Made by a program: the position numbers and the translations under genes. 41,182 nucleotides of DNA from Deltaproteobacteria bacterium. GTDB taxonomy: Bacteria > Desulfobacterota > Binatia > UTPRO1. The notes under the pieces are model-generated. The model was given only the letters and a program-made list of their open reading frames with translations. It was not told the DNA's origin and searched no databases. The stretch lies in the NCBI GenBank assembly GCA_020852955.1, contig JADYZW010000041.1, forward strand, positions 1-41,182, written 5' to 3'. Positions 28,186 through 36,694 of the stretch are shown one piece after another (positions within the stretch are counted from its first letter, which is position 1; the number at the start of each line of letters is the position of its first letter).

Positions 28186-28698
28186 TCAGGTCTGCGAAGA
28201 GTCGCGCGCGCGCCGCGAGGCGGTACGCGGCACGCGGCCGCTTCGGCACTCCGGGCAGACGCCGTAGATCTCCATCTTGTGCCGCGTGATCACGAAGCCG
28301 AGCTTGTGCGCGACCTGCTCCTGCAATCGCTCGATTCCCTCGTTCGCGAACTCCACGATGCGGCCGCAACGCTCGCAGATCAGGTGGTCGTGGTGGTGCT
28401 CGTGCTCGACGTTCTCGAACCGCGCCTCGCCGTCGTGGAAGTGGCGCTCGGCGGCGAGCCCGCATTCGCGGAGCAATCGCACGGTCCGGTAGACGGTCGC
28501 GTACCCGACCCCGGGGTTCACCTGCTTCACTTCCCGGTAGAGCTCCTCGACGCTGATGTGGCGCTTGTTCGCGAAGAAGACGCGCGCGATGTCGTCACGC
28601 TGGGAGGTCGACTTGAGCGACCGCTCGCGCAGCGCGTCCTTGAACGCGGAGAACCGCTGGGCCTGCGTTCGCTGATTCACGCCTATCGGCGGGCCCAT
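28186..28698 (-). CDS. fur: Fur-family ferric uptake regulator
   Basis: This 170-residue metalloregulator has an N-terminal winged helix with the DNA-reading segment NPGVGYATVYRTVRLL. The dimer domain carries the His-rich metal site (HEHHHDHLICERC) and the structural zinc cysteines CERC and CPEC. Length is slightly above the usual 140-150 because of both ends. The ATG at 28698 is chosen because the upstream frame is only shadow sequence. It lies downstream of the 101-residue gene on the same strand, 26 bases away, and beside a Fur-box-controlled operon. Fur is preferred over PerR or Zur by context only. Confidence 0.9.
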   Translation of the reverse strand: MGPPIGVNQRTQAQRFSAFKDALRERSLKSTSQRDDIARVFFANKRHISVEELYREVKQVNPGVGYATVYRTVRLLRECGLAAERHFHDGEARFENVEHEHHHDHLICERCGRIVEFANEGIERLQEQVAHKLGFVITRHKMEIYGVCPECRSGRVPRTASRRARDSSQT

Positions 28699-28724
28699 GA
28701 CGTCGGTCGCGGCGGCGCGCGCCG

Positions 28725-29030
28725 TCACGCCTCCGCCGTCGCGGCCGGCTTGCGGATGCCGATCAACGCCCGCAGGGCCGGAGACAAGAACACCCGCTCC
28801 AGATCCCGCCCCGCGAGGGCCGCACAGAGCACCTCGATGCGTTCCGGACCCGAGAGCTTGCGGTCCATCAGGATGACGTCGCGCCCGCCGATCCGGCATA
28901 CGCCGCTGCGCGGTCGGTAGCCCACGTCGCGCAACAGCTCCTCCTCCCGAACGTCGAACCCGAGCTCGCGCGCCGCCCGCGTGAGCTCCTCGACCATCGC
29001 CCCCACCGTCGCGGATTCCTTACGCTTCAC
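28725..29030 (-). CDS. Uncharacterised 101-residue protein upstream of fur
   Basis: I do not recognise a named family. The protein is soluble, with no signal peptide or helix long enough for the membrane. It contains two features that look conserved: GVCRIGGRDVILMDRKLSGPERIEVL, and the ending DLERVFLSPALRALI. It starts at GTG 29030, or possibly ATG 28997 (MVEELTRAAR). The pattern of a short strand, a Cys-Arg turn and an Asp-Arg-Lys turn suggests a small alpha/beta fold. It is co-oriented with fur, 26 bases apart, so they are probably one transcript. Its start is only 37 bases from the divergent stress-protein gene. Confidence 0.75.
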   Translation of the reverse strand: MKRKESATVGAMVEELTRAARELGFDVREEELLRDVGYRPRSGVCRIGGRDVILMDRKLSGPERIEVLCAALAGRDLERVFLSPALRALIGIRKPAATAEA

Positions 29031-29067
29031 GAGGCGGGATCATAGTGGTAAACGGCAGTCAGAGTCC

Positions 29068-29910
29068 ATGATCAAGAGCATCCTCGCAACCCTGGACGGC
29101 TCCGAGCACTCGCAGACCGCGGCGCGCTACGCGATCTGGCTGGCGATGCGACTGCAGGCGACAGTCGTCGGCATGCACGTGGTCGACGTGGTCTCGCTCG
29201 AAGGGTCCGGCGCGTTCCTCCACGACGTCTCCGGCTCGCTCGGCTTCGAGCCCTACCTCGATTTCTCGTCGAAGATGCGGGAGGCGCTGCACGAGCGCGG
29301 CCGCATCGTTCTCGAGCAATTCCTGGCGACGTGCGCCGAGCGCGGCGTTCGAGCCGACACGCACCTCGCGACCGGCATCGTCGCGAACGAGATCTGCGAG
29401 CAGGCGCGCACCGCCGACCTGGTCGTCGTCGGCCATCGCGGGGTGAACGAGCGCTTCTCGACCGGCCTCCTCGGGAGCACCACCGAGAGCGTCACCCGCA
29501 AGTGTCCGAAGCCGCTCCTCGTATCGCCCATGGAGTTCCGTGAGGTCCGCCGCCCGCTCCTGGCGTACGACGGCAGCCAACGCGCCGCCGCCGCCATGCA
29601 CGAGGCCGCCGAGCTCGCCACGGCGCTCGGCCTGCCGCTCACCGTGCTACACGTCGGCCGGGACGACGCCGCGACCGACCGGATCGTCGACGAAGCGCGC
29701 CGCTATCTCGCGTCCCACAAGGTCGACGCGACGTTCACGACCCGCCCTGGCCACGCCAACGAGGCGATCCTCGACGCCATGGCGGAGGGGGACCACGACC
29801 TCCTCGTGATCGGCGCGTACGGCCACAGCCGCATCATCGAGATGGTGCTCGGGAGCACCACCGAGTACGTGCTGCGGAACGCCACCGCGCCCGTCTTCCT
29901 CTGCCGCTGA
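29068..29910 (+). CDS. Tandem-domain universal stress protein (UspA family)
   Basis: This 280-residue cytoplasmic protein has two UspA domains (about 1-148 and 152-280). Both carry the ATP-binding pattern G-2x-G-9x-G-S/T: GHRGVNERFSTGLLGSTTES in the first and GAYGHSRIIEMVLGSTTE in the second. The first domain has an insert rich in aromatic residues around SLEGSGAFLHDVSG. The ATG at 29068 begins the conserved MIKSILATLDGSEHS strand. An upstream frame extension is not credible because it would run into the divergent gene. A strong palindromic stem-loop follows directly at 29914. Confidence 0.92.
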   Translation: MIKSILATLDGSEHSQTAARYAIWLAMRLQATVVGMHVVDVVSLEGSGAFLHDVSGSLGFEPYLDFSSKMREALHERGRIVLEQFLATCAERGVRADTHLATGIVANEICEQARTADLVVVGHRGVNERFSTGLLGSTTESVTRKCPKPLLVSPMEFREVRRPLLAYDGSQRAAAAMHEAAELATALGLPLTVLHVGRDDAATDRIVDEARRYLASHKVDATFTTRPGHANEAILDAMAEGDHDLLVIGAYGHSRIIEMVLGSTTEYVLRNATAPVFLCR

Positions 29911-29913
29911 ACG

Positions 29914-29955
29914 CGCGAAGGGCTCGCGGCCGTCCGTGGCCGCGAGCCCTTCGCG
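29914..29955. terminator. Bidirectional stem-loop between the usp and DUF1329 genes
   Basis: A perfect 18-base stem (CGCGAAGGGCTCGCGGCC and its complement) surrounds a 6-base loop. It begins three bases after the stress-protein stop and 35 bases from the end of the convergent DUF1329 gene. Its symmetry and position fit a terminator used from both sides. There is no U-tract. Confidence 0.7.
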
Positions 29956-29989
29956 ACGTCGAGCCCGGAAACCGATCCGGGTCGAACGC

Positions 29990-31255
29990 TCAGCTGCCGG
30001 AACTGATGAGCTCGGCGATGGTGAACTTGTCCTCGACCGTCCCGGCCTTGTCGCCCTGCGACCAGTACCAGCCCGGCTCCCCGGGGAAGCGATGGCTCGG
30101 AAGCGCCGCCTTCGTGGCGTGCTGGAGCTGCATGTCGACCATGACGATGCAGGGAGTCAGCGTGGTCTCCTCCTCGTACTTCATTGCGGCGCCCGGGAAG
30201 GCTTCCTTCCGCTGCGTGAAGTTGTTGACCCAGATCTTCCAGAGCTGGCCGGCGCGATCGTACATGTCGGTGAACGGCACCTCGTAGACTTCCTTGTCGA
30301 CGTAGAGCACGCGCTTCGAGTAGGCGTACTGCGGGAGCTTCGACTCGCCCTCGACGACCCAGACCTTGCGCTTCTCCCACTCGCCCTCGAACGACCAGTC
30401 GATCGCCCCCTCGTTCCATTTCACGGGAAAGTTCGTGGTGTGGAAGGCGCCGAGCATTTCCTTCTCGCCGAGGAACTTCCAGTTGGCCCAGGCGATCTGG
30501 CCGGCGTAGCCGCCGTAGCTGTCCTGGTCGGTGTCCTGCCCGAAGAGCGCGTCGGAGCGCTGCGCGGTCGAGAGCCGGCGCACGCGGCGGAGCGACGGCA
30601 GGTAGAGCCAGCTGTCGTCCTGCTTGGCGGGGTCGAAGTACCGGTAATAGGTGAACCCGACGCCCTTCAGGTCGAACGGCTCGATGAGCGGGTGGAGGGT
30701 CTCCTTGAACTCGAACTTCTCGGTATTCGGGATCTCCGGCTTCGGGTCGACGTAGAGCCGGCCGACGTAGCGCAGGCGGCGGAAGTGATCGACCAGGAAG
30801 TGGCGCTCGACCTGCAGCGGGCGGTCGTCGGAGATCGGCCCGGTGTCGGCGTCGAAGTTCCGGAGGTCGAGATCGTCCTCGAAGCCCGGGCGGAAGTTGA
30901 AGTTCCACATGATCTTGTTGGCGACGTACGGATCGCCGGGGTCGACCTTCGGAAACGGCTGACCCGCCACGTAGTTCTCGAGACCCTGGCCCTCGGGGCC
31001 GAGCTTCACCTGCGCCGCGAACTTCTCGGTCGCCTCCCTGTAGGCCTTCTTGAACGCGATGGGCTTGGACTCGATGATCTTCATCGGCCAGCCCTTCTGC
31101 ACGCACCAGAACATGCCCGGCGACACGAGGTCCTTCACTTTGTCGGCGTTCGCCTTCGTGATGACGTCGCCGGGAGCGACCTGAGCGGCAACCGGCGCGG
31201 CCGTCAGCAATGCGAGCGCGACGACGGCGAGCGAGCTGCGCGTGGGATTCCGCAT
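29990..31255 (-). CDS. DUF1329 exported protein
   Basis: This 421-residue protein of the DUF1329 family has a signal peptide (MRNPTRSSLAVVALALLTAAPVAAQ). It shows the family pattern of outer-membrane lipoprotein-sorting (LolA/B-like) beta folds, for example NFNFRPGFEDDLDLRNFDAD, SWLYLPSLRRVRRLSTAQRSD and PYAYSKRVLYVDKEVYEVPFTDMYD-type strands. The function is not established. DUF1329 proteins often accompany hydrophobic-compound or lipid transport genes in environmental proteobacteria and related phyla. AAAGGA precedes the ATG at 31255. Its partners here are not obvious; the next gene upstream (phaR-like) is separated by a stem-loop. Confidence 0.9.
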   Translation of the reverse strand: MRNPTRSSLAVVALALLTAAPVAAQVAPGDVITKANADKVKDLVSPGMFWCVQKGWPMKIIESKPIAFKKAYREATEKFAAQVKLGPEGQGLENYVAGQPFPKVDPGDPYVANKIMWNFNFRPGFEDDLDLRNFDADTGPISDDRPLQVERHFLVDHFRRLRYVGRLYVDPKPEIPNTEKFEFKETLHPLIEPFDLKGVGFTYYRYFDPAKQDDSWLYLPSLRRVRRLSTAQRSDALFGQDTDQDSYGGYAGQIAWANWKFLGEKEMLGAFHTTNFPVKWNEGAIDWSFEGEWEKRKVWVVEGESKLPQYAYSKRVLYVDKEVYEVPFTDMYDRAGQLWKIWVNNFTQRKEAFPGAAMKYEEETTLTPCIVMVDMQLQHATKAALPSHRFPGEPGWYWSQGDKAGTVEDKFTIAELISSGS

Positions 31256-31344
31256 GGGGTGTCCTTTCTGTGGTTGCGAAGCCGAGCGCGTGATGGTCAC
31301 GCGCGAAGAGCCGGTATCGGGCTCGAAAATGCGACCTCAGATAC

Positions 31345-31380
31345 GCCGCCCTCAGTTTCCGTGTCAAACATGAGGGCGGC
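31345..31380 (-). terminator. Stem-loop after the phaR-like gene
   Basis: GCCGCCCTCA (31345-31354) pairs with TGAGGGCGGC (31371-31380). The stem continues as GTTT/AAAC after one bulge, giving about 14 pairs around a small loop. It starts eight bases past the end of the phaR-like gene on the minus strand and probably ends that transcript before the DUF1329 gene. Confidence 0.65.
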
Positions 31381-31388
31381 GCGGACCG

Positions 31389-32045
31389 TCAGCCGACGGC
31401 GTCCCCCCCGCGAGAGGAATCGACCTCGTCGCGCCGCAGCCGGGCGAGCCGCTCCTCAAGCTTCTTGATCGACCGCTCGATGCGCCGGACCTCGTGCTGC
31501 ACGACGGGGTGGTTGGTGATGCGGCCGACCGAGGACTTGATGCGCTCGTCGATCGAGCGCTGCAGCGCCTCGAGGCGGCGCTGCGGGGCCGCGATGAGCT
31601 CGTCGAAGAACCCCCGGCCGTGGTCGGCATTCGCCGCGGCGCTCGGCGGCGCTCCGGGCGAGGCGTCCGAACGCTCCCCGACCGAGCCGGAGACGATCTC
31701 CTGGACCCGGCGGCCCGCCTTCTCGCCGATCGTCCCGATCGCCTCGACCCCCTTTTCCACGCGCGTACGGATCTCGGCGAGCGTGTCCTCGCCGTGCTGC
31801 ACGAGCTCGCGCAAAAGACCGAGCGAGAGGAGGCTCGAGCGCCGCTTCTCCTCTTCCAGGATGATCTGCGCGAAGGTGATCGCGGTCAGATCATCGCCGT
31901 TCTCGTTGTCGATGACCTTGACGTCGTTGCCGGAGCGCACCAGGCGGGCGATCTCGTCGAGCGTGATATAGCGGCTCTCCGACGTGTCGTAGAGTTTCCG
32001 GTTCCCGTACCGTTTGATCAGTCGCAGGGGGGTCGTCTGGCTCAT
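31389..32045 (-). CDS. phaR: PhaR-like polyhydroxyalkanoate accumulation regulator
   Basis: This 218-residue protein has the PHB/PHA_accum_regulator N-terminal domain (LIKRYGNRKLYDTSESRYIT at 9-28). That domain binds DNA and PHA granules in Ralstonia and Paracoccus PhaR. The rest is a long, mostly helical region with coiled-coil heptads, ending in a strongly charged helix (RRIERSIKKLEERLARLRRD). No phaC synthase or phasin gene is visible in this window. It lies nine bases after the YjbQ-family gene, in the same transcript. Confidence 0.85.
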   Translation of the reverse strand: MSQTTPLRLIKRYGNRKLYDTSESRYITLDEIARLVRSGNDVKVIDNENGDDLTAITFAQIILEEEKRRSSLLSLGLLRELVQHGEDTLAEIRTRVEKGVEAIGTIGEKAGRRVQEIVSGSVGERSDASPGAPPSAAANADHGRGFFDELIAAPQRRLEALQRSIDERIKSSVGRITNHPVVQHEVRRIERSIKKLEERLARLRRDEVDSSRGGDAVG

Positions 32046-32054
32046 TGGGGCTCC

Positions 32055-32471
32055 TCACTCGGCCATGATCCGCATGAGCACGGTACGCGAACGTGGACCG
32101 TCGAATTCACAGAGATAGACCGCCTGCCATGTCCCGAGCACGAGCTTGCCGTTCTCCACGATGACGCTCTGCGACGCGCCGACGAGGGTCGAGAGGGTGT
32201 GCGCCGACGCGTTCCTCTCGACGGGCAAGTCGTCGTCCCGCGTGGGGATCGTCTTCAGCAGCTCGCGGATCATGTCCTTGCGGACGTTCGGGTCGGCATT
32301 CTCGTTGATCGTGATGGCGGCCGTCGTGTGCGGGACGAACACGTGGCACATCCCCCGCATGATTCCCGAGTCCTTGACGACGCGACGTATTCCCGCGGTC
32401 ACGTCGATCATCTCCATCTGCGACTCGGTCTCGACCTTGAGCCTGTGCACGGGATTGACGCGCAGTATCAT
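32055..32471 (-). CDS. YjbQ-family (UPF0047) protein
   Basis: This small 138-residue protein of the YjbQ/UPF0047 family is annotated in some databases as secondary thiamine-phosphate synthase. It keeps the signature HVFVPHTTAAITINENADP and the C-terminal GTWQAVYLCEFDGPR strand, with the His cluster that binds metal. The length is normal. Its physiological role is uncertain. It heads the phaR-like gene and is divergent from the nitrilase gene, with a 107-base shared promoter region. Confidence 0.9.
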   Translation of the reverse strand: MILRVNPVHRLKVETESQMEMIDVTAGIRRVVKDSGIMRGMCHVFVPHTTAAITINENADPNVRKDMIRELLKTIPTRDDDLPVERNASAHTLSTLVGASQSVIVENGKLVLGTWQAVYLCEFDGPRSRTVLMRIMAE

Positions 32472-32578
32472 ACGCCGCGACGCGCGATCAAGTTGCGCGC
32501 CGGATCGGCGCAGGCCGAGCCGTCGAGCGGTGCGCCGGCTCTCCTCCTCGTCGATTCACGCTGTTAGAGTGCGCCACC

Positions 32579-33391
32579 ATGCGTAATCCGATCGTCGCCG
32601 CGGTCCAGATGGAGAGCGGCCCGGACCTCGCCGCGAACCTCGACCGCGCCCGGGCCCTGGTCGTCGAAGCCGCCGCGCGTCATGCGCGTCTCGTCGTGTT
32701 GCCGGAGGTCTTCGCGTGGCGCGGTCTCCGGGAAGCCGAGGCCGGCGCGTCCTCGCCGATCCCGGGTCCGGTGAGCGACTTCCTGTGCGGGCTCGCCGCC
32801 GAACTCGGGGTGACGCTCGTCGGCGGATCCTTCCTCGAGCGCTCGGACGAGGCGGCGCGGTCTTTCAACACCTCGCTCCTGATCGATCCGCGAGGAAGCA
32901 TCCGAGCGGTCTACCGGAAGATGCACCTCTTCGACGTCGATCTCCCGGGGCAGGTGACGGTCCGCGAGTCGGACGTCCGCATCCCGGGGAGCGAGGTGGT
33001 GACGGCGCCGACGGAGCTCGGGACCGTCGGCATGAGCATCTGCTACGACCTCCGGTTCCCGGAGCTCTTCCGCCGGCTCGCGGTCGCGGGCGCGACCATC
33101 GTCACGATCCCGTCCGCGTTCACGGCCTACACGGGCGCCGCGCACTGGGAACCCTTGCTTCGCGCGCGCGCGATCGAGAATCAGGTGGTCATGATCGCCC
33201 CGAACCAGACCGGCACGAGCCCGCACGGGTTCCGCGACCACGGCCATTCGATGATCGTCGACCCCTGGGGCACCGTGCTCGCGCGCGCGACAGGGGACGA
33301 GGTCGTGATCACCGCGGAGCTCGACCTCGATCACCTGGCGCGCGTCCGCCGCGAGATGCCGTGCCTCCGCCACGCGAGGCTGCTCCCATGA
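32579..33391 (+). CDS. Nitrilase-superfamily carbon-nitrogen hydrolase
   Basis: This 270-residue amidase belongs to the Nit1/Nit2-like branch. The Glu-Lys-Cys triad is visible as E43 (VLPEVF), K114 (YRKMHLFD) and C155 (SICYDLRFPE). The GSIRAVYRKMHLFDVDLPG segment is typical of deaminated-glutathione or omega-amidases, but the substrate cannot be fixed from sequence. The ATG at 32579 follows a weak leader. Its stop overlaps the moeA start (ATGA), so the two are co-translated. Confidence 0.92.
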   Translation: MRNPIVAAVQMESGPDLAANLDRARALVVEAAARHARLVVLPEVFAWRGLREAEAGASSPIPGPVSDFLCGLAAELGVTLVGGSFLERSDEAARSFNTSLLIDPRGSIRAVYRKMHLFDVDLPGQVTVRESDVRIPGSEVVTAPTELGTVGMSICYDLRFPELFRRLAVAGATIVTIPSAFTAYTGAAHWEPLLRARAIENQVVMIAPNQTGTSPHGFRDHGHSMIVDPWGTVLARATGDEVVITAELDLDHLARVRREMPCLRHARLLP

Positions 33392-34677
33392 GCCCCCGAG
33401 CCCGCCGGCCGACGGCCCCCGATCCGCACACCGGCGGTCCGAGCCGGTTCCAGCTCGTCGCGGTCGCCGAAGCACTGGCGGTGCTCCGGGGCTTTCGTCC
33501 CGTGGGCGCCGAGCGCATCCCGGTCGCCGATGCGCCCGGCCGCGTCCTCGCCCGCGACGTCCGCACCACCCTCGACCTCCCCCATTTCGAGCGCTCGTAC
33601 ATGGACGGCTTCGCGGTCCGCGCCCGCGACACCGCGGACGCCAGCGCCGAGCGTCCCGCGCGCCTCGCGATCGTCGGGAGCGTGCGCATGGGCCATCCCG
33701 TCGCCGCGCGCCTCCGTCGCGGCGAGTGCATGCGGATTCCGACCGGCGGCATGCTGCCGGCGGGAGCCGACGCCGTAGTCATGGTGGAGCACACGACGGA
33801 GGCGGCCGACGACGCCGTCGACATCGAGCGCGCCGCGCGCGCCGGGCAGCACGTCATGCGGCGCGGCGAGGACGCGCGCAAGGGCGCGCGCATCTTCCCA
33901 CGCGGCCGCCGCCTCCGTCCGGCGGACGTCGGCGCGCTCTCGGGCGTCGGGCTTGACCGCGTGTGGGTCGTGCGCCGGCCGCGGGTCGCGGTGCTCGCGA
34001 CCGGGGACGAGATCGTCCCACCCCACGTCACGCCCCGGCCGGGGCAGGTGCGGAACGTCAACCAGTACGCGCTCCGCGCGCTCATCGCGGCCGCCGGCTG
34101 CGAGCCCGTCGACTTCGGCGTGCTGCCGGATCGCGAAGCGGTGATCCGATCGGCGATGCGGCGGGCGCTGGCCAGGGCCGATGCGGTGCTGGTGTCGGGC
34201 GGCAGCTCGGTCGGCACCAAAGACCTCACGCCGGCCGTCGTCGCCGCGATGCCGCGCGCGCGCATCCTCGTGCACGGCGTCCGCATCAAGCCTGGCAAGC
34301 CGACGCTGATCGCACGTGCCGCCGGCAAGCCCGTGATCGGGCTCCCCGGCAACCCGACCTCCGCCCTCGTCATCTTCCACGTCTTCGCGCTCCCCCTCCT
34401 CCGTCTGCTCGGAGGCGAGCCACGCGCCGCCGCGTTCGCGCCGCGCCGGGCGGTCGTCGCCGAACTCGGGGAGCGCCTGGGTTCGCTCGTGGGGCGCGAG
34501 GACTGGATCCGCGTCGCGCTCGTCGCGCGACCCGACGGCACGGTCGCGGCGCGTCCGGTGGCCGGCGGGTCGGGCGACATCGTCGGGTTCGTGCGGGCCG
34601 ACGGCCTCGTCCGGATCCCCGCCGATGCCGCCGAGCTCGCGCCCGGCACGCCGGTCGTCGTCAGCGTCGTCGACTGA
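33388..34677 (+). CDS. moeA: Molybdopterin molybdenumtransferase MoeA
   Basis: MoeA inserts molybdate into adenylylated molybdopterin to finish the molybdenum cofactor. The 429 residues show all MoeA blocks: ERSYMDGFAVRARD, RIPTGGMLPAGADAVVMVE, the MoCF-binding VLATGDEIV and VLVSGGSSVGTKD, and IKPGKPTLIAR with GLPGNPTSALVIF. An extra 20-residue variable N-terminus precedes the fold. It starts within the nitrilase stop codon. No other molybdenum-cofactor gene is nearby. Confidence 0.93.
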   Translation: MSPRARRPTAPDPHTGGPSRFQLVAVAEALAVLRGFRPVGAERIPVADAPGRVLARDVRTTLDLPHFERSYMDGFAVRARDTADASAERPARLAIVGSVRMGHPVAARLRRGECMRIPTGGMLPAGADAVVMVEHTTEAADDAVDIERAARAGQHVMRRGEDARKGARIFPRGRRLRPADVGALSGVGLDRVWVVRRPRVAVLATGDEIVPPHVTPRPGQVRNVNQYALRALIAAAGCEPVDFGVLPDREAVIRSAMRRALARADAVLVSGGSSVGTKDLTPAVVAAMPRARILVHGVRIKPGKPTLIARAAGKPVIGLPGNPTSALVIFHVFALPLLRLLGGEPRAAAFAPRRAVVAELGERLGSLVGREDWIRVALVARPDGTVAARPVAGGSGDIVGFVRADGLVRIPADAAELAPGTPVVVSVVD

Positions 34678-34704
34678 CGAACGCCCACGCGCGCCGCCCC
34701 TCGA

Positions 34705-34762
34705 ATTGGCACCTTCTGGGCGTGGGTAATTGGGCCTTTACGGTCCGATTGGCGCCACCTAG
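34705..34762 (+). promoter_or_regulatory. Three direct repeats upstream of the MocR gene (operator candidate)
   Basis: ATTGGCACCTTCTGG (34705), ATTGGGCCTTTACGG (34729) and ATTGGCGCCACCTAGG (34748) share ATTGG, a CC two bases later, and a final GG. They fill the 95-base gap between moeA and the MocR-type gene and end just before the GTG. MocR regulators commonly bind direct repeats at their own promoters, so this is a likely autoregulatory site. The spacings of 24 and 19 bases are uneven. Confidence 0.6.
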
Positions 34763-34772
34763 GGTTCCGGCC

Positions 34773-36275
34773 GTGCTGGAGCTCGCGTTCACGCCCGACC
34801 GCGCCCACCCCGAGCCCGTCTACCGCCAGCTCCGCGACTACCTCCGCGACCTGATCGCCGCCGAGCGTCTTCCGCGCGGCACGAAGCTGCCGGCGACCCG
34901 CGAGCTCGCGACCGCCCTCGGGCTCTCCCGCAACACGGTCGCCCAGGCCTACGACGAGCTCGTCGCCGACGGCCTCCTCGCGGCGCACGTCGGTCAGAAC
35001 ACGTTCGTCGCCGCGCCGCTGCCGGGGGGCCGCACGCCGCGAACGAGCCGCGCGGCGACCGAGCCACGGCGCGGCTTCGTCTGGTCTGGGCTCTTCGCGC
35101 TCCGCGCGCGGACGCTCGCCGTGCCGGCCGGTCTGATCCCGGACCGGAGCATCCGGACGCGCTTTGACTTCCGGGGCGGACAGGTCGCGCTCGACGCCCT
35201 CCCCTCCGCCGACGTGCGCCGCGCGTTCGCGCAGGCGCTCGGCGACGACCTCCGTGAAGCCGCCGGAGCGCAGAGCCCCTACGGCCTGCCGTCGCTTCGC
35301 CGCGAGGTCGCGCGCTACCTCGTGAGCCGCGGCATCGCCTGCGACGTCCGCGAGGTCGCGATCGTCGACGGCGCGCAGCAAGCGATCGATCTCGTCACTC
35401 GCGTCCTGGTCGACGCGGGCGACAGCGTGGTACTGGAGCAGCCGGGCTACTTCGGAGCGCGCGTCGCATTCACCGCCGCGCAGGCGAACGTCGTCGCCGT
35501 CGAGGTCGACGACGAGGGCCTCCGGACCGACGACCTCGGGCGCGTGCTGCGGGCCCGCCGGGTGAAGCTCGTCTACACGACCCCGGCCGCGCAGAGTCCG
35601 ACCGGCGCGGTCATGAGCGCCGCACGGCGCCGAGCGCTCCTCGCCCTTGCCGACGAGCACCAGGTCCCGATCCTCGAGGACGACTACGACAGCGAGCTCC
35701 GCTACGAGGGCCCGCCGATCGCGGCGCTGAAGACCCTCGATCGCGCCGGGCACGTCGTCTACGTCGGCACGTTCTCGAAGGTGCTCTTCCCGGGGCTCCG
35801 GGTCGGCTACGTCGTCGCGGCGCCGCCGCTCCTCGAGAAGATGATGCTCGCGCGCTGGAACGCGAACGTCACGACCAACGTCGTAGCGCAAGCGGCGCTC
35901 GCCCACCTCCTCGCGACCGGCGGCCTCGCGCGCCACCTGAAGCGCGTGCGCGCGCTGTACGGCGCGCGGCTCGCCGCCATGCTGGGTGCGCTCGCGGCCG
36001 CGATGCCGGCGGGGACGGAGTGGACGCGGCCACGCGGCGGCCATTCCGTCTGGGTGACGCTCCCCGGCGGCACCGATGCCGACGCGCTGCGGCAGGACGC
36101 GCTCGACGCCGGCCTGCACTACACGCCCGGCGACGTCTTCTGCGGCACCCACCGGGGAGCCCGCCACCTCGCGCTCTCGTTCGCCAACCACACGCCCGCC
36201 GAGATCCAGGCGGGCATCGGACTGCTCGGCGGGCTCGTCACGACGCAGCGCGCGCGGAGCCGGAGCATCGCATGA
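34773..36275 (+). CDS. MocR/PdxR-type GntR regulator with aminotransferase domain
   Basis: This 500-residue transcription factor has an N-terminal GntR winged helix (VYRQLRDYLRDLIAAERLPR, LSRNTVAQAYDELVADGLL). A long linker joins it to a fold-type I aminotransferase domain. The PLP lysine lies in YVGTFSKVLFPGLRVGY, and PSPTGAVMS-like and EDDYDSELRY segments are present. Such proteins sense PLP or amino-acid derivatives instead of catalysing transamination. The GTG at 34773 is the natural start (MLELAFTPDRAHP). The stop overlaps the next start (ATGA), so it probably controls and co-transcribes the three genes that follow. Confidence 0.9.
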   Translation: MLELAFTPDRAHPEPVYRQLRDYLRDLIAAERLPRGTKLPATRELATALGLSRNTVAQAYDELVADGLLAAHVGQNTFVAAPLPGGRTPRTSRAATEPRRGFVWSGLFALRARTLAVPAGLIPDRSIRTRFDFRGGQVALDALPSADVRRAFAQALGDDLREAAGAQSPYGLPSLRREVARYLVSRGIACDVREVAIVDGAQQAIDLVTRVLVDAGDSVVLEQPGYFGARVAFTAAQANVVAVEVDDEGLRTDDLGRVLRARRVKLVYTTPAAQSPTGAVMSAARRRALLALADEHQVPILEDDYDSELRYEGPPIAALKTLDRAGHVVYVGTFSKVLFPGLRVGYVVAAPPLLEKMMLARWNANVTTNVVAQAALAHLLATGGLARHLKRVRALYGARLAAMLGALAAAMPAGTEWTRPRGGHSVWVTLPGGTDADALRQDALDAGLHYTPGDVFCGTHRGARHLALSFANHTPAEIQAGIGLLGGLVTTQRARSRSIA

Positions 36276-36694
36276 CGTCGCGACCTTCCTCGACCGACCC
36301 GTGGACCTTGGTCTTCCTCTTGAGCGGGCTCGGCCACCTCGCCAACGGCCTCTGGATGCTCGCCGGGCCGGCGCACTGGTACGCGGCCCTGCCGGCCGGC
36401 GTCCCCGACTTCGGCCCGCTGAACGAGCACTTCGTGCGCGATCTCGGGTCGACGTTCGCGATGCTCGGGCTCGCGCTCGTGTGGGGTGCGGCGCGCCTCG
36501 AGGTGCGCGTGCCGGTGCTCGTCCTGGTCACGCTGTTCAACGCGCTCCACGCGCTCGTGCACGTGTGGGACACGAGCCGCGGGCTCGTCGGCCCCGAGCA
36601 CTGGGCCATCGACTTCCCCGTCGTCTACCTACCGACGGTCGTCCTGATCGCGCTCACCGCCCTGCTCGTCCGACGCACGGAGGCGCGCGCGTGA
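36272..36694 (+). CDS. Small four-helix membrane protein
   Basis: This 140-residue inner-membrane protein of unknown function has four helices (about 13-33, 56-74, 80-101 and 112-133). Conserved-looking motifs lie in the loops: SGLGHLANGLWMLAGPAHWY and FNALHALVHVWDT, with several His. The overall style recalls small DoxX- or DUF4345-like proteins, but I cannot name a family. The start overlaps the MocR stop, and the stop overlaps the next start, so it is part of a coupled operon. Confidence 0.75.
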   Translation: MTSRPSSTDPWTLVFLLSGLGHLANGLWMLAGPAHWYAALPAGVPDFGPLNEHFVRDLGSTFAMLGLALVWGAARLEVRVPVLVLVTLFNALHALVHVWDTSRGLVGPEHWAIDFPVVYLPTVVLIALTALLVRRTEARA

